From positions 62,001-126,000 of the forward strand of contig CAWJGS010000004.1 of assembly GCA_963842575.1 (NCBI GenBank): a stretch of DNA of 64,000 nucleotides, read 5' to 3'. Within the stretch, counting starts at the first letter, position 1; each line of letters begins with the position of its first letter. A model generated the notes under the pieces. That model saw only the letters and a program-made list of their open reading frames with translations. It did not search any database and was not told the origin of the DNA. Of this stretch, positions 24,651 through 33,988 are shown one piece after another. The DNA is from JACDER01 sp963842575 (GTDB taxonomy: Bacteria; Actinomycetota; Thermoleophilia; Gaiellales; Gaiellaceae). Made by a program: the position numbers and the translations under genes.

Positions 24651-25223
24651 TTAGCCGAATCCGTAGATGCCCGGGAACCGCTCTGCGAGGAGTCTGACCA
24701 GCAGCGCTCCAGGAAGGCCGACCACGTTCAGATAGTCGCCTTCCATTCGCTCGACGAGCGACGCGCCCAGCCCCTGGATCGCGTATGCGCCGGCGCGCCC
24801 CTCCCACTCCAGGCTCGCGACGTAATGCGCGAGGTCGCGCGCGTCGAGTGGTCGGAAGGTCACCAGGGTGACCTCCTCGTGGACTTCCTCCCAGGCCGGC
24901 GTCACGAGCGCCAGACCCGAGACGACCTCGTGGGTCTTGCCGGCGAGGCTCTCGAGCATTTCCTCGGCCGCCTCCGCGGTCTCGGCCTTGCCGTAGACGC
25001 GGCCGCCGCAAATGACCTCCGTGTCGCAGCCGAGCACCGGCCGTCCATCGGCATACGGCAGCGCCGAGCGAGCCTTGCCGAGCGCGTGTGCCACGGGATC
25101 CTCCTCGGTCTCCTCGTACACGGGAGCGAGCACCTCGAACGGGATCCGCAACTGCTCGAGGATCTCGCGCCGGCGCGGCGAGGTCGAGGCGAGAAGGAGC
25201 GGGGGTGCTGGAGAGGCGCTCAC
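24651..25223 (-). CDS. maf: Maf-like nucleotide pyrophosphatase
   Basis: A 190-residue Maf/HAM1-fold protein: LLLASTSPRRREILEQL (substrate loop, residues 9-25), LGCDTEVICGGRVYGK (about 64-79) and AYAIQGLGASLVERMEGDY (C-terminal active-site region). Members hydrolyse non-canonical or methylated nucleoside triphosphates to monophosphates and are linked with septum inhibition in some bacteria. It is followed by the padR promoter. Confidence 0.92.
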   Translation of the reverse strand: MSASPAPPLLLASTSPRRREILEQLRIPFEVLAPVYEETEEDPVAHALGKARSALPYADGRPVLGCDTEVICGGRVYGKAETAEAAEEMLESLAGKTHEVVSGLALVTPAWEEVHEEVTLVTFRPLDARDLAHYVASLEWEGRAGAYAIQGLGASLVERMEGDYLNVVGLPGALLVRLLAERFPGIYGFG

Positions 25224-25370
25224 GGCCGGGTCGAGCAGCGCGCCGAGGTCATGTCCCCTTCATCCCCCCGGGGCGCTAACGCGCCCGACCCCCGAGATGA
25301 GCGTAGTCGCGAGGGTGTGACGAGTGGGTGACGGAGACGTGCCGAATCTGTGCCGAGTACGGCGGGATGC

Positions 25371-26129
25371 TCATCCCAGCTTCCGGGCTCGCCAGATCTC
25401 CTCCGACGGCCACTTCCTCGCCCACTCGGCAGAGACGAAGTCATAGCGCGAGTGCGTCTCCGCTCCTTCGGGAGCCTGGATTTCGATCAGGTCGAGGATG
25501 TCGAACCCGTTCTCGCGCAGCAGCCGGATCCAGTCTCCGTGCGAGAGGTGGTACTCGACACCCTCGTCCACGTCTGCCGACCACTCGAACCGGTGCATGC
25601 CGAACTGGGGTCGGAGCAGTCGCTCCTCCGCCTTGCCGTCGTCCGGCGAGCAGAGGATGAGGAGCGTCGAGTTGCGCAGGAACACGAGCTCCCCTCCGGG
25701 ACGGAGCAACCGCGCGGCCTCGGGGATCCACTTGTACGGGTCGGCCCAGATCGACGCTCCGTACTCCGACACCGCGACGTCGAACGACGCGTCCGGCAGC
25801 GGCACGTCCTCGCCGAATGCCTGGACGAGCTCGAGCTCGATCCCGGTCTTCGCCATACAGCGCCGCGCCGTCTCCAGCTGCGCGGGCGTGGGATCGACGC
25901 CGACGACGCGCCGCGCGCCACGCCGCTTCAGCCAGGCGCCGAAGTAGGCGGTGCCGCAGCCGAGCTCGACCACGTCTTTCCCGGACACGTCCGGAAGGGC
26001 GTGGACTTCCGACTCGGGCACGGCCCAGATCCCCCAGTCGATCTCGTCCTTCGCCCATGCCTCCTCGGCGCGCGCGTCGGTGTAATCCGTATTCGCCCGC
26101 GTCCAGGCTTCGACGTTGCGCTCGCTCAT
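25371..26129 (-). CDS. Class I SAM-dependent methyltransferase (second of a tandem pair)
   Basis: A 252-residue methyltransferase from ATG 26129, which overlaps the stop of its upstream paralogue (ATGA). SAM motif VVELGCGTAYFGAWL, acidic motif VVGVDPTP, motif IV SFDVAVSEYGASIWAD. It shares with the neighbour the segments WGIWAVPESEV, GDWIRLLRENGF and EWARKWPSEEIW, so the two arose by duplication. The substrate is unknown; a small molecule is more likely than nucleic acid. Confidence 0.8.
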   Translation of the reverse strand: MSERNVEAWTRANTDYTDARAEEAWAKDEIDWGIWAVPESEVHALPDVSGKDVVELGCGTAYFGAWLKRRGARRVVGVDPTPAQLETARRCMAKTGIELELVQAFGEDVPLPDASFDVAVSEYGASIWADPYKWIPEAARLLRPGGELVFLRNSTLLILCSPDDGKAEERLLRPQFGMHRFEWSADVDEGVEYHLSHGDWIRLLRENGFDILDLIEIQAPEGAETHSRYDFVSAEWARKWPSEEIWRARKLG

Positions 26130-26881
26130 GCCTTCCGCGCCACCCACAGGTGCTCTGCGGCCCACTGCCGCGCCCACTCGTACGTGACGTAGTCCCCGTA
26201 AGTCGTGGTCCCCCCTTCCGGAGGACGGAGCTCGATCAGCGCTTCGATGGCGAAGCCGTTTGCACGCAGGAGGCGGATCCAGTCGCCGTCGTTCAGCTCG
26301 TACGTGGCCGCGCCGTTGTCCTCCGGCGCGATGTCCAGCTGGAAGTAGGAGCGATGCAGCCGCGTGTCGACGCGATCGTTCTCCTCGTCGTAGCAGATGT
26401 CCAGGAACGGGCTGGAGACGTTGGCCGCGAGCAGAGCACCGGGCCGCAGCACGCGAGCGACCTCCGGCACGACGACGCGCGGGTCGGCCCACGAGAGCGC
26501 GCCGTGGTCGGAGAAGACGATGTCGAAGGACTCGTCCGGCAGCGGGATCTCCTCAGCGGACGCGTGGAAGAGCGGGAAGTCCACACCCGCCTCGGCCATG
26601 AGCCCGCGGGCGTGCTCGAGCTGCCGCGAAGAGTTGTCGAGCCCGACCGGCCGGGCACCCCGCTTCGCGAGCTCGATCGACCAGCGAGCTGCGCCGCAGC
26701 CGAGCTCGAGGATGTCCTTGCCGGCGACCTCGCCGAGGGCGCCGACCTCGGACTCGGGAATCGACCACGCGCCCCAGATCAGGTCGTCGACGTTGAGCTG
26801 CGGCCCGTGGACGGCCTGGTACTCGTCCGACTCGTTGTCCCAGTGCTCGCGGTTGCGGAGCGCCTGGTCAGAGGGCGGCAT
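26126..26881 (-). CDS. Class I SAM-dependent methyltransferase (first of a tandem pair)
   Basis: A 251-residue paralogue of the next gene. SAM motif ILELGCGAARWSIEL, motif II PVGLDNSS, motif IV SFDIVFSDHGALSWAD. Shared N-terminal WGAWSIPESEVGAL and C-terminal GDWIRLLRANGF. ATG 26881 lies inside the last 14 bases of ndk; a later start is possible. Coupled to its paralogue by a 4-base overlap. Substrate unknown. Confidence 0.8.
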   Translation of the reverse strand: MPPSDQALRNREHWDNESDEYQAVHGPQLNVDDLIWGAWSIPESEVGALGEVAGKDILELGCGAARWSIELAKRGARPVGLDNSSRQLEHARGLMAEAGVDFPLFHASAEEIPLPDESFDIVFSDHGALSWADPRVVVPEVARVLRPGALLAANVSSPFLDICYDEENDRVDTRLHRSYFQLDIAPEDNGAATYELNDGDWIRLLRANGFAIEALIELRPPEGGTTTYGDYVTYEWARQWAAEHLWVARKA

Positions 26882-27284
26882 CGGGAAACCAGAGGCCGAT
26901 CTCCCGCGCCGCCGACTCGGGCGAGTCGGAGCCGTGCACGAGGTTGTCCGGCATCGAAAGCGCGAGGTCGCCGCGAATCGAGCCCGGCGTCGAGTCGGCG
27001 GGGTTGGTGGCACCCATGGTCGTCCGTACGGACGCGATCGCGCCCTCGCCCTCGAGTACGAGCGCGAGCGTCGGCGCCGAGGTGATGAACTCGACCAGCT
27101 CGCCGAAGAACGGCTTCTCCCTGTGCTCCGCGTAGTGCTGTTCGGCGAGCTCGCGGTCGACCGTGAGGAGCTTGGCGGCGCGCATCTGCAGCCCGCGCCG
27201 CTCGAAGCGGCCGAGGATCTCGCCGGCGAGCGCGCGCTGGACCGCGTCGGGCTTGATCAGGACGAGTGTTCGCTCGGCGGCCAT
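26868..27284 (-). CDS. ndk: Nucleoside diphosphate kinase
   Basis: A 138-residue enzyme equalising NTP and dNTP pools. Start motif ERTLVLIKPDAVQR, phosphate-binding MGATNPADSTPGSIRGD, and catalytic His in DNLVHGSDSPESA (about residue 117). Full family length. It sits in the minus-strand run between the zinc-ribbon membrane protein and the methyltransferases. Confidence 0.97.
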   Translation of the reverse strand: MAAERTLVLIKPDAVQRALAGEILGRFERRGLQMRAAKLLTVDRELAEQHYAEHREKPFFGELVEFITSAPTLALVLEGEGAIASVRTTMGATNPADSTPGSIRGDLALSMPDNLVHGSDSPESAAREIGLWFPDAAL

Positions 27285-27297
27285 CCGGCCCGGAACG

Positions 27298-27834
27298 TTA
27301 CTCGTCGGGCTGAGGAGTGGTGCGCGAGCGCGACGGGCTCCGGCGCCGGCGCGGTTCGTCCGGCGGCCCGAGATCGAGCGTCGGCGTCAGCTCGATCGGC
27401 TTCTCGCAATATGGGCAGACCTGCCAGAGCGGCTCGAGCGGCGCGTTGCAGTTCTCGCACGCCTGCTTGAGCTTGGTCGTGCAGACGGGGCACACGAGGT
27501 AGGACGGGTCTACCGCGGCGCGGCAAACCGGACAGCGCAGCTCGAAGCGGGACATTCGCTCCTCGAGCTCGCGGATCTCGAGATCGCGCTCCCGGATGTC
27601 CTCCAGGTACTCGGGCGGACGGAAGAGCATGTAGACGAGCGCGCCGAAGAACGGCGGGACGAGACCGAGGAGCGTGGCCATCGCGACCAGCCACGGATCC
27701 TCGATCCGGCGGCGCGCGTCCTTGTACACCCAGTACGCGATCGCGAGCCAGAAGATCACGCCGAAGAAGATGAGCAGGTTCCGCAGCACGTACCACGTGT
27801 CGGAGTGGAAGAAGTCGGCGCCGAGAGCTGTCAT
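27298..27834 (-). CDS. Membrane protein with double zinc ribbon
   Basis: A 178-residue protein with two N-terminal membrane helices (about residues 18-37 and 50-70), a charged coiled-coil segment (YLEDIRERDLEIRELEERMS) and four CxxC pairs: CPVC, CPVC, CENC and CPYC (about 98-148), forming two zinc ribbons. A basic/proline C-terminal tail follows. Its start overlaps the stop of the 38-residue membrane protein upstream. Such proteins are usually assembly or regulatory factors; the role is unknown. Confidence 0.7.
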   Translation of the reverse strand: MTALGADFFHSDTWYVLRNLLIFFGVIFWLAIAYWVYKDARRRIEDPWLVAMATLLGLVPPFFGALVYMLFRPPEYLEDIRERDLEIRELEERMSRFELRCPVCRAAVDPSYLVCPVCTTKLKQACENCNAPLEPLWQVCPYCEKPIELTPTLDLGPPDEPRRRRSPSRSRTTPQPDE

Positions 27835-27947
27835 AGGAAGATCTTTCCGACGATGTAGCCGACCAGAAACGAGAGCCCGACCACCGCACAGATCACGAAC
27901 GCGGCGAACAGGAACACGCCCAACCGCTGACGGAACTTGAGCTTCAT
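27831..27947 (-). CDS. 38-residue single-helix membrane protein
   Basis: MKLKFRQRLGVFLFAAFVIC then AVVGLSFLVGYIVGKIFL: a basic N-terminus and a long helix with GxxxG-like spacing. It is linked by 4-base overlaps at both ends: ATGA with the folC stop (27944-27947) and ATGA with the zinc-ribbon gene (27831-27834). This double coupling is the strongest evidence that it is real. Confidence 0.65.
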   Translation of the reverse strand: MKLKFRQRLGVFLFAAFVICAVVGLSFLVGYIVGKIFL

Positions 27948-29020
27948 GCTACGCGCGCGGGTCGGACAGCGAGGTCGTTGAGCAGATAGAGCGAGCCGGT
28001 GACGAGCACCGGCGTGCCCAGCTCGCGCGCCCGCGCCACCGCCTGGACGGAATCCGCGACCGCCTCGACGTGCCCGAAGTAGGGCTGGGCGCGCCGTGCG
28101 AGCTCCTCGGCCGCCAGCGCGCGCGGATGGCTTGACGTGGTGGCCACGAACGCCGGCGCGTGCATGGAGAGCAGGCGCAGGATCCCATCGACGTCCTTGT
28201 CCGAGAGGATCGAAGCGGCGATCGCGCCGAGCGCGGGAAGGTGCGGCTCGATGTAGCGGACGGCCTCGGGCGTGTGTGCGCCGTCCCAGAGCTCGTCCCC
28301 GCGCCATTCGAGCCGACCGGGCAGCTGCACGTGCACGGGCACGACGCGCCGGCCGAGGAAGACCGACGAGGCGGCCGCGCCGAGCGCGGTGTTGCCGCCT
28401 GTCTCGAGGATGACGCGCGCCGCGCCGTTGTCGCGAGCGAGCCCCTCCCACTCCGGCTCGCCGAGCACGACGGTCGCGCCGGGCCGGACGACCGCCAGCT
28501 TCTCCGCCGCGATCTGCCCGCGCGTGTCGCCGAGGACGTCCGTGTGCTCGAGCGCGACGTTGGTCAGGACCACAACTGGGGCATCCAGGACGTTCGTCGC
28601 ATCGAAGCGCCCGCCCAGCCCCGCCTCGACGGCGGCGACGTCCACGCCTGCCTCCGCGAACTCCGCCAGCGCCGCGGCGGTCAGCACTTCGAACTGCGTC
28701 GCGCCGAGGCGCTCGGCCGCCGGCCGGACGCGCTCGACTGCACGCTCGAAGTCGGACTCCATGCCGCCTACGCGGATCCGCTCGGCCCAACCGGTCACGT
28801 GCGGCGAGTAGTAACCGCCCGTGAGCAGCCCCTCGCGCGCGAGCGTCTCCTCGATCGTCCTCGTCGTCGTCCCTTTCCCGTTCGTGCCGACGATGTGGAT
28901 AGACCGATAGGCGCGCTGAGGATTCCCGAGCTCGTCCAGCAATGCGCGGATTCGGTCGAGCCCGAACCCGTCCTGCGGCCAGGGGCTCAGTCCCTCGACA
29001 AACTCAACCGCCGAGCGCAT
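27944..29020 (-). CDS. folC: Folylpolyglutamate synthase / dihydrofolate synthase
   Basis: A 358-residue Mur-ligase-type enzyme that adds glutamate to folates. P-loop SIHIVGTNGKGTTTRTIEE, folate-region signature YYSPHVTGWAERIRV, VEAGLGGRFDATNV, and LEHTDVLGDTRGQIAAEK. C-terminal WDGAHTPEAVR and VTGSLYLL. It is somewhat short (usual 410-440), mainly in the middle. Start ATG 29020 (MRSAVEFVEGL) overlaps valS by 17 bases; a longer start at 29071 lies inside valS. Confidence 0.9.
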   Translation of the reverse strand: MRSAVEFVEGLSPWPQDGFGLDRIRALLDELGNPQRAYRSIHIVGTNGKGTTTRTIEETLAREGLLTGGYYSPHVTGWAERIRVGGMESDFERAVERVRPAAERLGATQFEVLTAAALAEFAEAGVDVAAVEAGLGGRFDATNVLDAPVVVLTNVALEHTDVLGDTRGQIAAEKLAVVRPGATVVLGEPEWEGLARDNGAARVILETGGNTALGAAASSVFLGRRVVPVHVQLPGRLEWRGDELWDGAHTPEAVRYIEPHLPALGAIAASILSDKDVDGILRLLSMHAPAFVATTSSHPRALAAEELARRAQPYFGHVEAVADSVQAVARARELGTPVLVTGSLYLLNDLAVRPARVA

Positions 29021-31417
29021 CGAGCTCGGCCCGGTACTGCTCCAGCTTGTCCTTCTCGGCCTCGACGACATCCGGCGGCGCGTTCTGGACGAAGCGCTCG
29101 TTGGCCAGCATCCGCTCGCCGCGTTCGACCTCCTTGCGGAGCCGCTCGATCTCGCCGGCGAGGTCGCCCTGGCCGTTTTCGCGCGGACGCACCACTGCCT
29201 CGAAGATCCGTTCGGCCTCGCCCTCCAGACCGACTCGCACGCCGCTCCGGCGGTAGATGCGCGCCGCGAGCTGCACCTCGTCGAGCGCGTCCCGCGCGTC
29301 CGCGTGCTCCGGCCGCGGCTCGAGCCACGGAGCGACGATCAGCCGGCTCTCACGTGCCGGCAGGTGCGACCAGATCTCCTCGGTCACGTGCGGCATGACC
29401 GGGTGCAGCAGCTTCAACAGCCGCTCGAGCGCTGCGAGCGCGGTCGCGCGCGCGTCGTCATCCTCGGCGTAGAGGCGCGGCTTGATGGCCTCCGCGTACC
29501 AGTCGCAGAAATCGTCGAAGGTGAGCCGGTAGAGAAGCTTGACTGCGGCGGCGAAGTCGAAGCGCGCCAGGCAGTCCTCCAGCTCCGCGCGTCCGGCGTC
29601 GAGCCGCGCGAGGATCCAGCGCTCCTCGACGTCGCGCGGCCGCTCGTCCGGCAGCGCGCCACCGACGTTCTGCAGGATGAGTCGCGACACGTTCCACAGC
29701 TTGATGGCGAGCTTGCGCCCCTCCTCGATCGAGCCGAACGAGAAGCGAGGATCCTGGCTCGACGTCACCTTGAGCAGCCCGTAGCGCGTCGCATCCGCGC
29801 CGTACGGCTCGAGGACGTCCTCGGGCTCGACGGCCGTGCCTGCCGTCCGCCCCATGCGGCTGCCGTCCGGGTTGGCGAGGTACGAGTGGATGACGACGTC
29901 GTGGTAGGGGTCCTCGCCGAGCAGCTCGTCCCCGGCGAAGATCATGCGGGCGACCCAGAGGAAGATGATGTCCCGCGCGGTGGTGAGCACGTCGCCGGGG
30001 TAGTAGCGCTCGAGCTCGGGCGTCTTCTCGGGCCAACCGAGGGTCGCAAACGGATAGAGCGCCGACGAGAACCACGTGTCGAGGACGTCCTCGTCTTGGC
30101 GCAGCTCGGTGGAGCCGCACTCGGAGCAAGCGGCTGGGGCTTCCTCGGACGACTGTGACGTGGCCGTTCGGGCAGTACCAGACGGGGATCCGGTGGCCCC
30201 ACCAGATCTGGCGCGAGATACACCAGGGGCGGATGTTCTCGAGCCAGTCGAGGCAGACACGCGCGAAGCGCTCGGGGGTGAAGCGGACGCGCTCCTCGCG
30301 GACGGAGGCGATCGCGGGCTCGACGAGCTCCTTCATCTCCACCCACCACTGCAGGAGCACGAGGGGCTCGACCCGCGTCTTGCAGCGATAACAGCGGCCG
30401 ACCGCGTGCCGGTAGGGCTCCTGCTTCTCGAGGAGATCACGCTCGCGTGCCCACTCGAGCACGCGCTCGCCCGCTTCGTCCTGCGTCAGGCCGGCCAGCT
30501 CCTTGGCCTCCGCGCTCATCCGTCCGTCCTCGCCGATCACGGTCAACTCGGGGAGGCCGTGCCGGCGCGCCGATGTCGAAGTCGACCGGATCGTGTCCCG
30601 GCGTGACCTTGAGCGCGCCGGTGCCGAACTCCGGGTCGACCTCAGCGTCCGCAATCACCGGGACGTGCCGCTCGACGAAGGGGACGATCACGTCCTTCCC
30701 CACGAGCGAGCGGTAGCGCTCGTCGTCGGGATGGACGGCGACGGCGACGTCAGCGAGGATCGTCGCGGGGCGCACGGTCGCGATCGTGACGTGACCCGAG
30801 CCGTCCACGAGCGGGTAGCGGATGTACGAGAGCGTGTCGTCGACGTCTTCGTGCTCGACCTCGAGGTCGGAGAGCGCCGTCCGATCGCGCGGGCACCAGT
30901 TGGCCATCCTGTTGTCCCGGTAGATCCAGCCCCGCTCGTACAGGTGGACGAACCAGCGCAGGACCGCGCGGTAGTAGCCCGGATCCATGGTGAACCGCTC
31001 GCGGCGGTAGTCGAGCGAGGCGCCGAGCAGGCGGAACTGGCTCATGATCTTGCCTCCGTACTGCTCGAGCCAGCGCTGCGCGTATTCGTCGAAGCCCTCG
31101 CGGCCGAGGTCGCGCTGCGTCTCTCCCGCCTTTGCCAGCTCGCGGCCGATCGCGGCCCAGGTGGAGATCCCGCCGTGGTCGTAACCGGGCTGGAAGAGCG
31201 TGTTGAAGCCGCGCATCCGGTGGTAGCGGACGAGCGCGTCCTCGAGCGAAAGCTGGAGGCAGTGGCCGATCGTCAGGGAGCCCGAGATGTTCGGCGGCGG
31301 GTGCATGACGACGAAGGTCTCGCCCGGCGCGTCGGGATCGGCCTCGTACAGGCCTTCGTCCTCCCAGATCTCCTGCCATCGGGCCTCGACGGCTTTCTGG
31401 TCGTAGAGAGATTCCAT
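29004..31417 (-). pseudogene. valS: Valyl-tRNA synthetase with altered signature motifs, frame broken twice
   Basis: Three frames together encode a ValRS of about 800 residues: MESLYDQKAVEARWQEIWED (start 31417), the CP1 editing domain (WCPRDRTALSDLEVEHED), ISRQIWWGHRIPVWYC, DVLDTWFSSALYPFATLGWP, the anticodon domain and a C-terminal coiled coil (EIERLRKEVERGERMLANER). Single extra bases near 30575 and 30155 explain the breaks. Both class I signatures are unusual: the HIGH position reads TIGH (PPPNISGSLTIGHCL) and the KMSKS position reads RMGRT (GSRMGRTAGTAVEP). The editing-domain motif TTRPET reads TVRPAT. No second ValRS is in the window. Confidence 0.85.
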
Positions 31418-31466
31418 GCAGAGGATCTTAAGGAGCGGCAAGCGGCGCACCGCGGGCGAGGACGGA

Positions 31467-33143
31467 TCAGCGACCGGCCGCGTAACCCTGCATGCCGCGG
31501 GGGTTCGCGGCGGCCTTCAGCTGTCCCTGATCGCGGGCGACCGCCGTGACGCGGCCGAGCGACCAGGGCCCCCTCACGGTGACGTCGTGGCCGCGGGCCC
31601 GGAGCTCGGCGATCGCGTCGTCGCCGAGCCTCGACTCCACGGCGAGCGAGCCGAGCTGCGCCCGGCGCGGGAAGAACGAGCTCGGGAAGTGGTCGGTGTG
31701 GAACTCCGGCGCGTCGATGGCGGCCTGGAGGTCCGCGTCGAAGTGGACGTGGCGCAGGAAGACGTGCAGCGACCACTGATCCTGCTGGTCGCCGCCCGGC
31801 GTGCCGAAGGCAAGGTAGGGATCGCCGCCACGTAGTGCGAGGCCGGGGCTCAGCGTCGTCCGGGGACGCTTGCGCGGAGCGAGCGAGGACGGCAGCCCTT
31901 CCTCCAACCAGAACATCTGGGCACGCGTGCCGAGCGGCCAGCCGAGCGCCGGGATGGTCGGCGAGCCGTCGAGCCAGCCACCGCTCGGCGTCGCCGAGAC
32001 GAGGTTGCCGAAGCGGTCGGCGACGTCCAGATGGACGGTGTCGCTCCTGAGCGTCGGCTCACCGGAGCCGAGTGTCGCCTCCGCCTCGACGAGCCGCGGC
32101 ATCCGGCCGAGGCCGGGCCGGAGCTCGTAGGACGCGTCGCCGGTGACCAGCTTCCGGCGCTCGTCGTTGTACTCGGGCGACAGCAGGTGGGCGAGCGGGA
32201 CATCCGCGTCGCCGTACAGCGCGTCACGGTCCGCGAACGCCAGCTTCGCGCACTCGGTGACTGTGTGGACGAGCTCGGCCGGGCTCATGTCCGCGACGTC
32301 GAAGCCATCGAGGAGCGCGAGCTGCTGCAGAAAGACAGGGCCCTGGCCCCACGGCGCCGTCTTGCACACGGTGTACCCCGCGTAGTCGTAGGTGGCGGGC
32401 TCCTCGAGCGTCGCGCGCCACCCGGCCAGGTCGTCGCCGGCGAGGAGACCGCCGTTCTCGGCGCTGAAGCGGTCGATCTCGGCCGCGACGAAGCCCGTGT
32501 AGAACAGCCGGTGGGCGCGCTCGATCTCCTCCTCGCGTGAGCCACCGCGCGACTCGTGGCAGATGCGGCGGTAGGTCGCCGCGAGCTGCGGGTTGCGGAA
32601 GAGCTCGCCGGGTCTCGGCGCGGGTAGGTACAGCGCCGCCGAGGCGGGCCACTCGCGCAGGAGAGACTCGACGCGCTCGATCGTCGCGGTGATGCCCGGA
32701 ACGACCGGATAGCCGTCCTCGGCGTAGCCGATCGCGAACTCGAGGACGTCCTCGAGCCGCCAGGTGCCGAACTCGCGCAGGAGCAGCAGCCACCCGCCGA
32801 ATGCGCCGGGGACACACGCAGCGAGCACTCCAGTTCCCGGCACGAGCTCGTGCCCGAGCTGGCGGAAACGCTCGATCGTCGCCGCGGCCGGCGACACGCC
32901 TTGCGCGCACAGCACCAGCGGCTCGCCGCGCTCGGCGCTCCAGAACACCGCGGGCAGGTCGCCGCCCGGCCCGTTCAGGTGCGGCTCGACGACCTGGAGC
33001 GTGAACCCGGCCGCGACCGCGGCGTCGAAGGCGTTACCGCCACGCTCGAGCACCGCCATCCCGGCCGCCGACGCGAGCCAGTGCGTCGAAGCGACCATCC
33101 CGAATGTGCCGCGCAACTCGGGGCGTGTGGTGAAGGCGGTCAC
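31467..33143 (-). CDS. Gamma-glutamyltransferase family protein
   Basis: A 558-residue Ntn-hydrolase from GTG 33143 (the long upstream frame is antisense to the next gene). N-terminal FTTRPELRGTFGMVASTHWL and GGNAFDAAVAAGFTLQVVEP, and the C-terminal TPGGDQQDQWSLH are typical. The autoprocessing nucleophile is probably the Thr in RSDTVHLDVADRFGNLVS. No signal peptide is visible. The family transfers or hydrolyses gamma-glutamyl groups, or cleaves cephalosporin-type amides; the substrate is not determined. Divergent from the enoyl-CoA hydratase. Confidence 0.85.
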   Translation of the reverse strand: MTAFTTRPELRGTFGMVASTHWLASAAGMAVLERGGNAFDAAVAAGFTLQVVEPHLNGPGGDLPAVFWSAERGEPLVLCAQGVSPAAATIERFRQLGHELVPGTGVLAACVPGAFGGWLLLLREFGTWRLEDVLEFAIGYAEDGYPVVPGITATIERVESLLREWPASAALYLPAPRPGELFRNPQLAATYRRICHESRGGSREEEIERAHRLFYTGFVAAEIDRFSAENGGLLAGDDLAGWRATLEEPATYDYAGYTVCKTAPWGQGPVFLQQLALLDGFDVADMSPAELVHTVTECAKLAFADRDALYGDADVPLAHLLSPEYNDERRKLVTGDASYELRPGLGRMPRLVEAEATLGSGEPTLRSDTVHLDVADRFGNLVSATPSGGWLDGSPTIPALGWPLGTRAQMFWLEEGLPSSLAPRKRPRTTLSPGLALRGGDPYLAFGTPGGDQQDQWSLHVFLRHVHFDADLQAAIDAPEFHTDHFPSSFFPRRAQLGSLAVESRLGDDAIAELRARGHDVTVRGPWSLGRVTAVARDQGQLKAAANPRGMQGYAAGR

Positions 33144-33173
33144 ACGTTGGAACACTACGGCTAGGCTCCCGCC

Positions 33174-33959
33174 GTGGAGGTTGCAGCCGAGCAATCCGTT
33201 CTGCTCGAGCTCGATCCGCCGGCTGCGCGCATCACGCTCAACAGGCCGGAGAAGCGGAACGCGCTCAGCCTCGAGGTGATGGGCGAGGTGACGGAGGCGC
33301 TCCGGGCCGCGGCGGTCGAGAAGGACGTCCGCGCGATCGTCATCGCCGGCGCCGGAGCCGCCTTCTCCGCCGGCCACGACCTCGGCGAAATGGTCGGCCG
33401 CGACCTCGCCTTCTACCAGCGGTTGTTCGACGCCTGCACGGTGATGATGGAACTGATCCACAAGGTGCCGCAGCCGGTGATCGCGAAGGTGCACGGAGCG
33501 GCCTACGCCGCCGGCTGCCAGCTCGTCGCCGCCTGCGACCTCGCCGTGGCCGCGGAGGGAACGCGATTCGCCACACCCGGCGTGAAGATCGGCCTCTTCT
33601 GCTCGACGCCGATGGTGCCCGTCTCGCGGGCGGTCGGTCGCAAGCGTGCGCTCGAGCTTTTGCTCACCGGCGAGCCGATCGACGCGGCGACCGCGGCCGA
33701 CTGGGGACTGATCAACGGCGTCGTCCCCGCGGACGAGCTCGAGGCCGAGGTAGACCGGCTCGTGGGCGCGATCGCACACTCGAGCCCGCTCACGGTCGGG
33801 ATCGGAAAGGAAGCGTTCTATGCGCAGATCGAGCTGGACGAATCGGGCGCTTACGAGCTAACCAAGACGGTCATGTCCGAGAACTCGGTCGCGGCGGACG
33901 CCCAGGAGGGCATCGGGGCGTTTCTCGAGAAGCGCGAGCCCCGCTGGAGCGGCTCCTAA
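33174..33959 (+). CDS. Enoyl-CoA hydratase/isomerase family protein
   Basis: A 261-residue crotonase-fold protein. RITLNRPEKRNALSLEVMGE is the standard entry; the oxyanion loop is IAGAGAAFSAGHDLGEM; the second is VHGAAYAAGCQLVAACDLAV, and ATPGVKIGLFCSTPMVPVSR marks the C-terminal active-site region. The pattern with Gly-Cys-Gln in the second loop resembles the ECHDC3-like subgroup, in which the usual catalytic Glu is not conserved. Starts at GTG 33174, 30 bases from the divergent gamma-glutamyltransferase. Confidence 0.88.
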   Translation: MEVAAEQSVLLELDPPAARITLNRPEKRNALSLEVMGEVTEALRAAAVEKDVRAIVIAGAGAAFSAGHDLGEMVGRDLAFYQRLFDACTVMMELIHKVPQPVIAKVHGAAYAAGCQLVAACDLAVAAEGTRFATPGVKIGLFCSTPMVPVSRAVGRKRALELLLTGEPIDAATAADWGLINGVVPADELEAEVDRLVGAIAHSSPLTVGIGKEAFYAQIELDESGAYELTKTVMSENSVAADAQEGIGAFLEKREPRWSGS

Positions 33960-33988
33960 CCGGGAGCGAAAACCGCGAGCCCGAGGTC

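Noticed and set aside
31467..33779. N-terminal extension of the gamma-glutamyltransferase frame to 33779
   Set aside because: The extra 212 residues lie opposite the enoyl-CoA hydratase and have no protein character; conserved N-terminus begins at 33143.
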